Source: Vulcanisaeta distributa (GTDB taxonomy: Archaea; Thermoproteota; Thermoprotei; Thermoproteales; Thermocladiaceae). From it: 8,718 nt of DNA. The notes under the pieces are model-generated. The model was not told the DNA's origin. It did not search any database and saw only the letters and a program-made list of their open reading frames with translations. The DNA lies in the NCBI GenBank assembly GCA_002506645.1, contig DAXY01000082.1, positions 1 to 8,718 of the forward strand, written 5' to 3'. Of this stretch, positions 1 through 5,403 are shown in pieces (position 1 is the stretch's first letter; each line of letters opens with the position of its first letter). Both the position numbers and the translations under genes were made by a program.

Positions 1-380
1 GGCGCCCTTGGATCGTGGTCATAAATCGCCATTACGTAAACCACCTCCTTTAAATTATTGATACCCGCCAGATTTAAGCGACTTAGTAATTCAAGTATAT
101 GTGAGTGATTTAATTCCTGCTTATGCGCCTTGTCGAATAGGTCCCCGTTAATGACTAGGTAAATATCTCCATGGCGCAGCCTCCTCATGTAATTACCAAT
201 ACAGGTTAGGTTTCTTGCGTTGGCTTCTAGGTGTAGGTCTGATATTGCTATTATTAATGGATCATTGTTTAACTCCATTGTCGTCACATAGGCGTTGTCG
301 TAAATAAACGGCATTTCATACATCAGTAACGCAATGACTAGCACCAAAACCAGTAATGCGATGATTATTGCCTGGTTCAT
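1..380 (-). CDS. Membrane-anchored calcineurin-like metallophosphoesterase (partial, C-terminus outside window)
   Basis: The gene reads leftward from ATG at 380-378 and runs off the window edge, leaving about 126 residues. Residues 4-20 are an uninterrupted hydrophobic stretch (IIIALLVLVLVIALLM), a likely N-terminal anchor or uncleaved signal. A metallophosphoesterase core follows: D48-L-H50 in SDLHLE is the first metal motif and GDLFD (D80) the second. The third motif, normally GNHD, reads Y-D-H-D at residues 120-123, so the usual asparagine ligand is an aspartate. The later histidine motifs lie outside the window. By family knowledge this is a dinuclear-metal phosphomonoesterase or phosphodiesterase; the substrate cannot be told. 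The anchor suggests that it acts at the membrane, probably on the outer face (inference). A palindromic AT element at 402-419 is the likely promoter. A second, soluble member of the superfamily lies at 5404-6159, but the two do not look like recent duplicates. Confidence 0.8.
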   Translation of the reverse strand, partial: MNQAIIIALLVLVLVIALLMYEMPFIYDNAYVTTMELNNDPLIIAISDLHLEANARNLTCIGNYMRRLRHGDIYLVINGDLFDKAHKQELNHSHILELLSRLNLAGINNLKEVVYVMAIYDHDPRA

Positions 381-401
381 GATATGTAATACCAATGTGC
401 G

Positions 402-419
402 CCATTAAATATTTAATGG
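402..419 (-). promoter_or_regulatory. Perfect 18-bp palindrome containing the likely TATA box of the upstream metallophosphoesterase
   Basis: The sequence ccattaaatatttaatgg is a perfect inverted repeat centred on 410.5. Its AT core is about 30 bp upstream of the ATG at 380, close to the usual archaeal TATA-to-start distance for a leaderless or short-leader transcript. The repeat also directly follows the D box (423-420) of the candidate minus-strand guide RNA, so it could instead, or also, fold at that RNA's 3' end or be an operator site. The symmetry is seen; the role is inferred. Confidence 0.5.
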
Positions 420-474
420 TCAGTGCTCCGCCGTGACTTCATCGCTCATGGCCCTTAAACCTCATCATCAATAA
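416..474 (-). ncRNA. Candidate C/D box (sRNA) 2'-O-methylation guide RNA, minus strand
   Basis: Read on the minus strand the boxes fall in order. A perfect C box ATGATGA lies at 468-462, then a 12-nt guide at 461-450 (GGTTTAAGGGCC). A D'-like ATGA is at 449-446, directly followed by a C'-like GCGATGA at 445-439. A 15-nt guide at 438-424 (AGTCACGGCGGAGCA) leads to a perfect D box CTGA at 423-420. The 49-nt C-to-D span fits archaeal C/D sRNAs. A minus-strand TATA-like cctttaaacc (504-495) lies about 26 bp upstream of a start near 473, five or six bases before the C box. By the five-nucleotide rule the D guide (base 428) and D' guide (base 454) would each direct methylation of a C in rRNA or tRNA. 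Weak points are the nearly absent D'-C' spacer, the non-canonical D' box and no clear terminal stem. The ends are estimates. Confidence 0.45.
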
Positions 475-475
475 A

Positions 476-504
476 TTAAATTTATAGAGTTTACGGTTTA
501 AAGG
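476..504. promoter_or_regulatory. Interleaved divergent promoters between the two candidate guide RNAs
   Basis: This AT-rich stretch has two TATA-like elements. The one at 476-486 (ttaaatttata) sits about 25 bp before position 506-509, just upstream of the plus-strand C box at 511. The other, cctttaaacc on the minus strand (504-495), is centred at 499.5, about 26 bp from position 473, just upstream of the minus-strand C box at 468. Each promoter thus lies on the far side of the centre from its gene, so the two transcripts would start within or beside each other's promoter. The spacing is measured; promoter function is inferred. Confidence 0.45.
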
Positions 505-505
505 C

Positions 506-562
506 TTTATGTGATGAGATCCTAGCCATCGGACCCGTGACAGGATTCGCCGGGCTGACCCC
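506..562 (+). ncRNA. Candidate C/D box (sRNA) 2'-O-methylation guide RNA, plus strand
   Basis: A perfect C box GTGATGA lies at 511-517. A 12-nt guide (GATCCTAGCCAT, 518-529) leads to a degenerate D' box CGGA (530-533). Then come a 3-nt spacer and a weak C' box GTGACAG (537-543). An 11-nt guide (GATTCGCCGGG, 544-554) ends at a perfect D box CTGA (555-558). The spacings (12-nt guide, 3-nt spacer, 11-nt guide) match archaeal C/D RNAs, whose inner boxes are often imperfect. The TATA-like element at 476-486 places the transcription start near 506-509. By the five-nucleotide rule base 525 would direct methylation of a C, and base 550 of a G, in the target. No convincing terminal stem is seen and I could not search for targets. 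It could be a chance match of short boxes; the promoter spacing is the main extra support. Confidence 0.38.
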
Positions 563-588
563 TCTATATCATCTATAACCCACGCAAT

Positions 589-598
589 GCTTATAAAT
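589..598 (+). promoter_or_regulatory. TATA box of proC
   Basis: The element gcttataaat is centred near 594.5, about 23 bp before the TTG at 617. It overlaps an in-frame ATG at 587, which therefore lies in the promoter and would probably not be in the transcript. The position supports a leaderless TTG start. Confidence 0.65.
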
Positions 599-616
599 AG
601 GCATGTCGCAGGGCCT

Positions 617-1456
617 TTGGGTGGTTTTATTGCCAGGTACGCAGTAATTGGGCTTGGTAAGATAGGGACTGCGATAGCTAAGTCCCTAATAAAGTCCGGT
701 GTTGATCCTGGCAGCATAAGTGGTAGTGTTAGGAGGGTAGAGAGTATTGCCAGGGTTAGGCGTGAATTACCTGGCGTGTTTGTTTCGAATAATAATGTGG
801 AGGTTGTTAAGGATGCCGATGTCATAATACTCGCCGTTAAGCCCTACCAAGTCCTCGATGCGCTAATGCCTATTCGTGATGTCCTTAGTAGTGATCAATT
901 GCTCATTTCCGTGGTTGCCGGCGTAACGACGGGCATTATCGAGGGTATAGTACCGTCTAAGGTTATTAGGGCGATGCCCAACGTAGGCATTGCCGTTGAG
1001 AGGGGCGTGACCGCGGTGGCGCCAGGCTCCAGGGTCTCTAAGGATGATGTTAAGAGGGCTTGCGACATATTCGGCTCCATGGGCAGGTGCATCGTCGTTG
1101 ATGAGCGCCACATGGACGCAATAACCGCCATAAGCGGCTCGGGCCCGGCCTTCATGGCAATAGTACTCGAGGCCCTTTGGGAGGCCGGCCTACTGCTCGG
1201 CATACCCACGGACATTTCCTGGGAGTTAGCCATCGGCACCCTGGAGACCAGTGCCGAATTGCTTAGGTTTAAGAGGCCTTGGGAGGTCGTGGAGGAGGTC
1301 ACGACACCCGGTGGCGTGACTATTAGGGGCATTAAGGTTGCTGAGGAGGGTGGCCTCAGGGGATTGATCATGAGGATGATTGAGGAGGCGGCGAGGAGGG
1401 GCCGCGAGATTAGTCAGGAGATTGAAAGCAGCATTAGGTCAAAGATCAGCGGTTAG
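617..1456 (+). CDS. proC: Pyrroline-5-carboxylate reductase (ProC)
   Basis: Cytosolic enzyme for the last step of proline synthesis, reducing 1-pyrroline-5-carboxylate with NAD(P)H. From the TTG at 617 it has 279 residues, normal for the family (about 260-280). The N-terminal Rossmann fold carries GLGKIG (12-17). SVRR at 37-40 after the second strand is the kind of Ser/Arg set that favours the NADPH 2'-phosphate (inference). AVKP is at 73-76, followed by SVVAGVTT and RAMPN. The helical dimer domain has ISGSGPAF (172-179) and the family signature TTPGGVTIRG near 229-238. All core motifs are intact. An in-frame ATG at 587 would add ten residues, but it overlaps the TATA box, so I prefer TTG 617. 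The stop is TAG at 1454-1456, and the next gene's earliest ATG comes 7 bp later. Identification is secure; only the start is uncertain. Confidence 0.95.
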   Translation: MGGFIARYAVIGLGKIGTAIAKSLIKSGVDPGSISGSVRRVESIARVRRELPGVFVSNNNVEVVKDADVIILAVKPYQVLDALMPIRDVLSSDQLLISVVAGVTTGIIEGIVPSKVIRAMPNVGIAVERGVTAVAPGSRVSKDDVKRACDIFGSMGRCIVVDERHMDAITAISGSGPAFMAIVLEALWEAGLLLGIPTDISWELAIGTLETSAELLRFKRPWEVVEEVTTPGGVTIRGIKVAEEGGLRGLIMRMIEEAARRGREISQEIESSIRSKISG

Positions 1457-1465
1457 GCACATAAT

Positions 1466-1474
1466 GCTTAATAC
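1466..1474 (+). promoter_or_regulatory. Possible TATA box for the PLP-enzyme gene
   Basis: The sequence gcttaatac just after the proC stop resembles the proC element (both within aatgctta) and is centred about 27 bp before the GTG at 1497. If it is used, the downstream gene has its own leaderless transcript and the ATG at 1464 is not its start. It is a weak TATA match, so co-transcription with proC remains possible. Confidence 0.35.
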
Positions 1475-1496
1475 CTACATCAAAACCGTGAAACCC

Positions 1497-2654
1497 GTGG
1501 GTAGGGGCACAAGGTGTGTACGTGGGGGTGTTAGGCACGTTAGTGATGATATTGGCTCAGTCATTGAACCCATTTACCAGGCCTCATTCTTTGAATACCG
1601 AGAGCCCGAGAGAAAGCCATCACTGCACGGCGTTGTACCGCTTAAATACAGTAGGGAGGATAACCCGACGGTCCATGCCGTAGAGAGTAAGGTGGCCGAG
1701 CTTGAGCGTGGCGTTGACGCGATCGGCACGTCCAGCGGCATGGCTGCGATAACAACATTAATGATGGCACTGCTCTCCAGGGAATCCACCGTGTTAATAC
1801 CCCTCGATGTTTACGGATCGACGCTGGTGCTCATGGATAGGTTGGGCAAGTTTGGCGTTAGGACCATAATCACGGATCCAGGTACTGATAACGTCATTAA
1901 TTCCCTAAGGGACGGCATTAACGTCGTATTCATTGAATCCGTATCGAATCCGCTCCTGAGGGTTTATGACATTCCCGAGATCGTTAAGGCATCCCATGAG
2001 GTCGGTGCTGTGGTAATAGTTGATAATACCCTGGCCACGCCAATAGGCCTTACGCCCATTAGCCACGGCGCCGATTTCGTGATACACAGCGCCACTAAGT
2101 ACCTCAGTGGGCATAATGACGCTGTGGCGGGCTTCGTGATTGGCGCGGATGATAGGATTAAGGGTGTTTGGGAATGGAGGAGGCTCCTCGGTACGATTAT
2201 GGAGCCATTCACGGCATTCCTCGTTGATAGGGGGTTGAAAACACTGCACGTTAGGATGAGGATCCATGAGGAAAATGCCAGGGCGGTCGTGGAGTTCCTA
2301 ATGGATCACCCAAAGGTTGAGAGGGTCTACTACCCATGCCTCGATAATCATGAAACCCACGAAATCGCAAGGAAATTACTTAGCAACTGCGGCGGTATCG
2401 TGAGCTTCGAGGTCAGGGGCGGCCTGAGGGAGGCCATGTCGGTTTATAAGCATGTTAAGTTGATAATACCAAGCGTTAGCTTCGGGGGTGCCGAGAGCAT
2501 AATAACGCACCCAGCCAGCACCACGCATGCCCATTGGAGCCCTGAGGATAGGGCCAGGGCAGGTATTAAGGACAACCTGCTGAGGCTGAGTGTTGGCCTT
2601 GAGGATCCTGAGGACATAATTAACGACCTCAGCCAGGCACTTAATCATGCCTAG
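1497..2654 (+). CDS. Cys/Met-metabolism PLP enzyme (cystathionine gamma-synthase / gamma-lyase family)
   Basis: Fold-type I, PLP-dependent transsulfuration enzyme that makes or cleaves cystathionine or related sulfur amino acids in the cytosol. From GTG 1497 it has 385 residues, typical for the family. Visible features are YSR (Y51, R53), the pair that holds the PLP phosphate of the neighbouring subunit; SSGM (79-82) at the cofactor phosphate; VDNT with D176 for the pyridine nitrogen; and SATKYLSGHND with K201 as the Schiff-base lysine. SFGGAESIITHPASTTH and LLRLSVGLED (R363, substrate carboxylate) follow. I chose GTG 1497 because the protein then opens GRGTRCVRGG, like relatives that open with xxTxxVHxG, and a TATA-like element lies about 27 bp upstream. 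ATG 1464 would add eleven residues (1464-2654) but has neither promoter nor ribosome binding site. Sequence alone does not separate synthase, gamma-lyase, methionine gamma-lyase and O-acetylhomoserine sulfhydrylase. Confidence 0.93.
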   Translation: MGRGTRCVRGGVRHVSDDIGSVIEPIYQASFFEYREPERKPSLHGVVPLKYSREDNPTVHAVESKVAELERGVDAIGTSSGMAAITTLMMALLSRESTVLIPLDVYGSTLVLMDRLGKFGVRTIITDPGTDNVINSLRDGINVVFIESVSNPLLRVYDIPEIVKASHEVGAVVIVDNTLATPIGLTPISHGADFVIHSATKYLSGHNDAVAGFVIGADDRIKGVWEWRRLLGTIMEPFTAFLVDRGLKTLHVRMRIHEENARAVVEFLMDHPKVERVYYPCLDNHETHEIARKLLSNCGGIVSFEVRGGLREAMSVYKHVKLIIPSVSFGGAESIITHPASTTHAHWSPEDRARAGIKDNLLRLSVGLEDPEDIINDLSQALNHA

Positions 2655-2666
2655 GTATGTTGAGTT

Positions 2667-2675
2667 ACTTAAAAA
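2667..2675 (+). promoter_or_regulatory. TATA box of the MBL-fold hydrolase gene
   Basis: acttaaaaa, centred at 2671, lies 26 bp before the ATG at 2697 in a 42-bp gap. The gap holds no Shine-Dalgarno sequence. This fits a leaderless transcript separate from the upstream gene. Confidence 0.6.
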
Positions 2676-2696
2676 CCATTCAACACATTATTAACG

Positions 2697-3599
2697 ATGC
2701 AAGCACAGAGGCTTCAGAGGCTCTCAGATGATGTATACGTGGTACCTGGTAGGACAAATGCCGGTATATTGCTGATAGATGGCAATGAGTGCGTGATAAT
2801 CGATACGGGAATTGACGAGGACTCTGGGCGCAGAATACTCAATGCGATTAAACCCCTAAACCTGAGGATCAGGGCTATAGTTAATACCCACCACCACGCT
2901 GACCATATTGGCGGTAATTCACTACTTGTTAGGAGGAGTGGCGCAGCCGTCTATGCTACGCCTGAGGATAGGCCATTCATTGAGAGGCCCGTACTTGAAC
3001 CACTCTACCTCTTTGGTTCGTTTCCGCCTAAGTTACTCAGGACCAAGCTTCTTGAGGCTGAGGGTGTATCGGTTAAGGATTTAGATGATTTACGTAGGGA
3101 GGTTGGGTTTAACGTGATACCGCTGCCGGGGCATACGATGGGCATGGTCGGTATATCCTATGGGAATGTGTTGTTCACGGCGGACTCATTCTTCCCGTTA
3201 TATATCATCCAGAAATACGGAGCGCCATACCACTTAGATGTAAGGCTCGCACTCGAAAGCCTTAGGAAGCTCGCTGAGAATATAGGTGGGTACGAGTATG
3301 TTGTGCCTGCCCATGGCGATGTGTTGAAACCTTTAGACGCAATTAATTTAATTAATGAGAATATTAATGCGATAAATAGGTTGAGGGAGCTCGTCCTCAA
3401 CAACATCGGCGATTCCGTAATGCTTGAGGAATTGATTGTGAGGCTATTCTCATTAATGGGCGTAAACATAGACTCACCGCATAATTACCTACTAAACCGC
3501 TCAGCAATACTCTCATACGTCACGTGGTTATCGGATGATGGATTAATCACGATCAAGGCCGTTGACGGTAAGTTAATGATTTCCAAGTCACCGAGGTAA
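2697..3599 (+). CDS. Metallo-beta-lactamase-fold hydrolase with possible C-terminal winged-helix-like region
   Basis: A 300-residue, presumably cytosolic, zinc- or iron-dependent hydrolase or oxygenase with no signal peptide. The full MBL ligand set is visible: H65, H67, D69 and H70 in THHHADHIGG, H146 in LPGHTMG, D163 in FTADSFF and H206 in VPAHGD. Also typical are VIIDTG (33-38) at the first beta strand and the TNAGILL opening. Residues 215-300, after the catalytic core, are mostly helical with a final strand-like part (SYVTWLSDDGLITIKAVDGKL) that resembles a small winged-helix extension, as in LACTB2-like and glyoxalase-II-like relatives. The substrate cannot be named; thioesters, persulfides and nucleic acids are all possible in this superfamily. 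Lying between a transsulfuration enzyme and an SQR-like flavoprotein makes a sulfur substrate worth testing (inference). The ATG start is supported by a TATA box 26 bp upstream. Confidence 0.88.
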   Translation: MQAQRLQRLSDDVYVVPGRTNAGILLIDGNECVIIDTGIDEDSGRRILNAIKPLNLRIRAIVNTHHHADHIGGNSLLVRRSGAAVYATPEDRPFIERPVLEPLYLFGSFPPKLLRTKLLEAEGVSVKDLDDLRREVGFNVIPLPGHTMGMVGISYGNVLFTADSFFPLYIIQKYGAPYHLDVRLALESLRKLAENIGGYEYVVPAHGDVLKPLDAINLINENINAINRLRELVLNNIGDSVMLEELIVRLFSLMGVNIDSPHNYLLNRSAILSYVTWLSDDGLITIKAVDGKLMISKSPR

Positions 3600-3654
3600 G
3601 TCAATTTAAATGAACTGGCAATACCCCCTCCAAACCTCTTAACATAAGGCACTA

Positions 3655-3664
3655 CTTTATATTT
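3655..3664 (+). promoter_or_regulatory. TATA box of the SQR-like flavoprotein gene
   Basis: ctttatattt is centred at 3659.5, about 27 bp before the ATG at 3687 and 24 bp before the adjacent TTG at 3684. It is one of the clearest TATA matches in the window. The rest of the 87-bp gap (3600-3686) shows nothing else that I recognise. Confidence 0.65.
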
Positions 3665-3686
3665 CGCGGGGCTTAACCACGCGTTG

Positions 3687-4865
3687 ATGCCCACACAACG
3701 TAAGAGGGTTGTGGTGGTTGGTGGTGGTATCGCTGGGCTTACCGTGGCCAATACACTAATTGAGAGGGCTAGGGACCTTGTTGACGTCACTGTGGTAACT
3801 AGGGATAGGCACTACGTAGGTGGCCCCACTAGGCCATTACTGTTAACTAATGAGGAGGAGTATGGCAGGATAATTAGGGGTTATGAGGAGGTTGGTCTAA
3901 GGGGTGTTAACGTAATCACTGGCGATGTGATTAGTATTGACCCGAGCAACAGGGTTGTTAATTACGCCGAGACCTCCTTCGGCAATAAAACGAGGAGTTT
4001 AGGCTATGACTACCTAGTTCTGGCGCCCGGCGTCGTCTTTGACGGATCGTCGATAATCGGCTATGATAAGTACTGGTATAGGAATGCCAATGTTTACGAC
4101 CCAGGTAGGGTGCACGTGCTCAAGAATAGGGTGTGGAGTTTGAATGAGGGTACTGTGATCGTGTACGCGCCAAAGGCGCCCTATAGGTGTGCCCCAGCCC
4201 CAACGGAGACGGCATTACTCATCCACACAATCCTCAAGTACAGGGGTGTTAGGGATAAGGTTAGGATTATTCATATAGACGCCAATGACAAGACCCAGCC
4301 ACCCATCATAGCTGACGTGGTTAAGGCGATCTATGACAAGGCGGGTATTGAGTTGGTTACGAATCAGGAAATTACTGAGGTGGGTGATGGGGAGGTCGTT
4401 ACGAGGAGCGGCGAGAGGTATAGGTACGACTTATTGGCAATGCTCGAACCCAATAGGGTTCCATCATTCATAAGGGATGCCGGCCTAGGCAATGACTGGG
4501 TTGATGTTAGGTCCCCAACCGACCTAAGGAGTCCCAGGTTTGATGATGTGCTGGCGGTTGGTGATGCGGCTAAACTTCCGTACCCGAAGAATCAGGAGAT
4601 AGCCTTCGAGAGCGCCCTATTCGCCGTTAATAAGCTGCTCGAGGACCTGGGCAGTAGCGAGAGGGTTTCCACGCAATACGCATTTGTTGGTTGGGCATAC
4701 GTCGGCAATATCGAGGGTAGGCTAGAGACCAATAGTGTTCAGTATGGCTTTGACTACACGCAGCAGCCACCGAAGCCTGGTAAGGATCCGGAGCCGAAGA
4801 GGGACTACACCCTTCAGAAGGATAGATGGATGCAGTCCTACCTGAGGAGGTTATTTGGTTATTGA
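3687..4865 (+). CDS. FAD/NAD(P)-binding oxidoreductase, sulfide:quinone oxidoreductase / flavocytochrome c sulfide dehydrogenase-like
   Basis: A 392-residue flavoprotein of the two-dinucleotide-binding-domain type. [10 protein letters not shown] (8-17) is the FAD Rossmann motif, YDYLVLAPG a mid-protein dinucleotide motif, and [13 protein letters not shown] (from 291, with D293) the second FAD motif. [12 protein letters not shown] around C168 resembles the Cys-Pro segment of SQR and FCSD. Those enzymes use two cysteines for a redox disulfide and polysulfide relay, but here C168 is the only cysteine. The position where FCSD has its second one (in TCY) appears as T-Q-Y at 329-331 (alignment by eye). 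There is no signal peptide. The C-terminal end is basic and aromatic ([13 protein letters not shown]) and might rest on the membrane. It may oxidise sulfide or another donor by an altered mechanism, or do something else. ATG 3687 is preceded directly by TTG 3684. The 3' end overlaps the convergent acetyltransferase gene by 15 bp. Confidence 0.85.
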   Translation: MPTQRKRVVVVGGGIAGLTVANTLIERARDLVDVTVVTRDRHYVGGPTRPLLLTNEEEYGRIIRGYEEVGLRGVNVITGDVISIDPSNRVVNYAETSFGNKTRSLGYDYLVLAPGVVFDGSSIIGYDKYWYRNANVYDPGRVHVLKNRVWSLNEGTVIVYAPKAPYRCAPAPTETALLIHTILKYRGVRDKVRIIHIDANDKTQPPIIADVVKAIYDKAGIELVTNQEITEVGDGEVVTRSGERYRYDLLAMLEPNRVPSFIRDAGLGNDWVDVRSPTDLRSPRFDDVLAVGDAAKLPYPKNQEIAFESALFAVNKLLEDLGSSERVSTQYAFVGWAYVGNIEGRLETNSVQYGFDYTQQPPKPGKDPEPKRDYTLQKDRWMQSYLRRLFGY

Positions 4866-5351
4866 GCAGCAATTACGTATTAATGCCTCAAATTTCCCAT
4901 TCTCGAGCACCATTAGGTACGCATCCTCACCATCATTGTAATAACTCCTTAATAAGTCACGTACCTCAAACCCAAGCTTCTTATATAGCATTATGGCCGG
5001 CGTGTTCGAAACCCTAACCTCAAGTATAACGTGGTCTACGCCCCTCCCAGCCATTGCGCATATCGACCTACACATCAAGGCATTTCCAATACCCATCCTC
5101 CTATAATCCCTCAACACCCCAACGGATATTACGTGGCCCCTGCCAAGGCCCTCTATGCACGATATTATGTAGCCCACGGGCTTGTCGCCCATGTACGCAA
5201 TGTACGAGTAATCCATGCAGTTTCTGCATAGCCAATTAATGAAGCCCAGGGTGTATTGCTCGCTTGGCCTGAATATCTCCCGCTCAAGCCCCACAATCGT
5301 GTCCATGTCCCTACCTGGGTCGCACCTCCGTAATTCGGGGCCGCTCCCCAT
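4851..5351 (-). CDS. GNAT-family protein N-alpha-acetyltransferase (archaeal Ard1 / RimI type)
   Basis: A 166-residue cytosolic enzyme that transfers acetyl from acetyl-CoA, most likely to N-terminal amino groups of nascent or ribosomal proteins, as the Sulfolobus Ard1 protein does. The GNAT core is complete. GYIIS (60-64) is beta-4, and [22 protein letters not shown] (72-93) carries the acetyl-CoA pyrophosphate loop [27 protein letters not shown] (110-130) contains the likely general acid Y123. [12 protein letters not shown] near the end is the tail typical of crenarchaeal Ard1 proteins. Seven cysteines (such as C42, C45, C65) are more than usual for a small thermophile protein. ATG at 5351-5349 is chosen because a TATA-like element is 24-25 bp upstream. 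That element may be shared with the divergent gene at 5404. The last 15 bp overlap the flavoprotein gene tail to tail. Confidence 0.92.
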   Translation of the reverse strand: MGSGPELRRCDPGRDMDTIVGLEREIFRPSEQYTLGFINWLCRNCMDYSYIAYMGDKPVGYIISCIEGLGRGHVISVGVLRDYRRMGIGNALMCRSICAMAGRGVDHVILEVRVSNTPAIMLYKKLGFEVRDLLRSYYNDGEDAYLMVLENGKFEALIRNCCSITK

Positions 5352-5371
5352 TTTGTCGATGACTTGGAAAG

Positions 5372-5384
5372 TAATTTAATAATT
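5372..5384. promoter_or_regulatory. Shared bidirectional TATA-like element between the acetyltransferase and metallophosphoesterase genes
   Basis: The 52-bp gap between two divergent ATGs (5351 minus, 5404 plus) has one strong AT block, taatttaataatt. Read leftward, ttaaatta (5379-5372) is 24-25 bp from the ATG at 5351. Read rightward, the same block (centre about 5378) is 26 bp from the ATG at 5404. One element, or two overlapping ones, appears to drive both leaderless transcripts. Confidence 0.55.
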
Positions 5385-5403
5385 ATGCATTACCATTCAT
5401 TAA

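Noticed and set aside
439..825. Minus-strand open frame of 128 codons across the gap and the start of proC
   Set aside because: It is antisense to the conserved Rossmann part of ProC, has no family motif or promoter, and covers both guide-RNA candidates.
895..1371. Minus-strand open frame of 158 codons inside proC
   Set aside because: Ser/Thr/Pro/Met-rich shadow translation opposite a well-conserved gene; such frames follow from the codon bias.
1380..1463. N-terminal extension of the PLP enzyme (Arg-rich, from ATG 1380)
   Set aside because: It overlaps the 3' end of proC in another frame and is low-complexity Arg/Ala/Gly; relatives start near the T-R-C-V-R-G-G segment.
5031..5239. Two plus-strand open frames opposite the acetyltransferase gene
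   Set aside because: They are antisense to the conserved GNAT core and rich in His, Pro, Cys and Tyr, typical of shadow frames.
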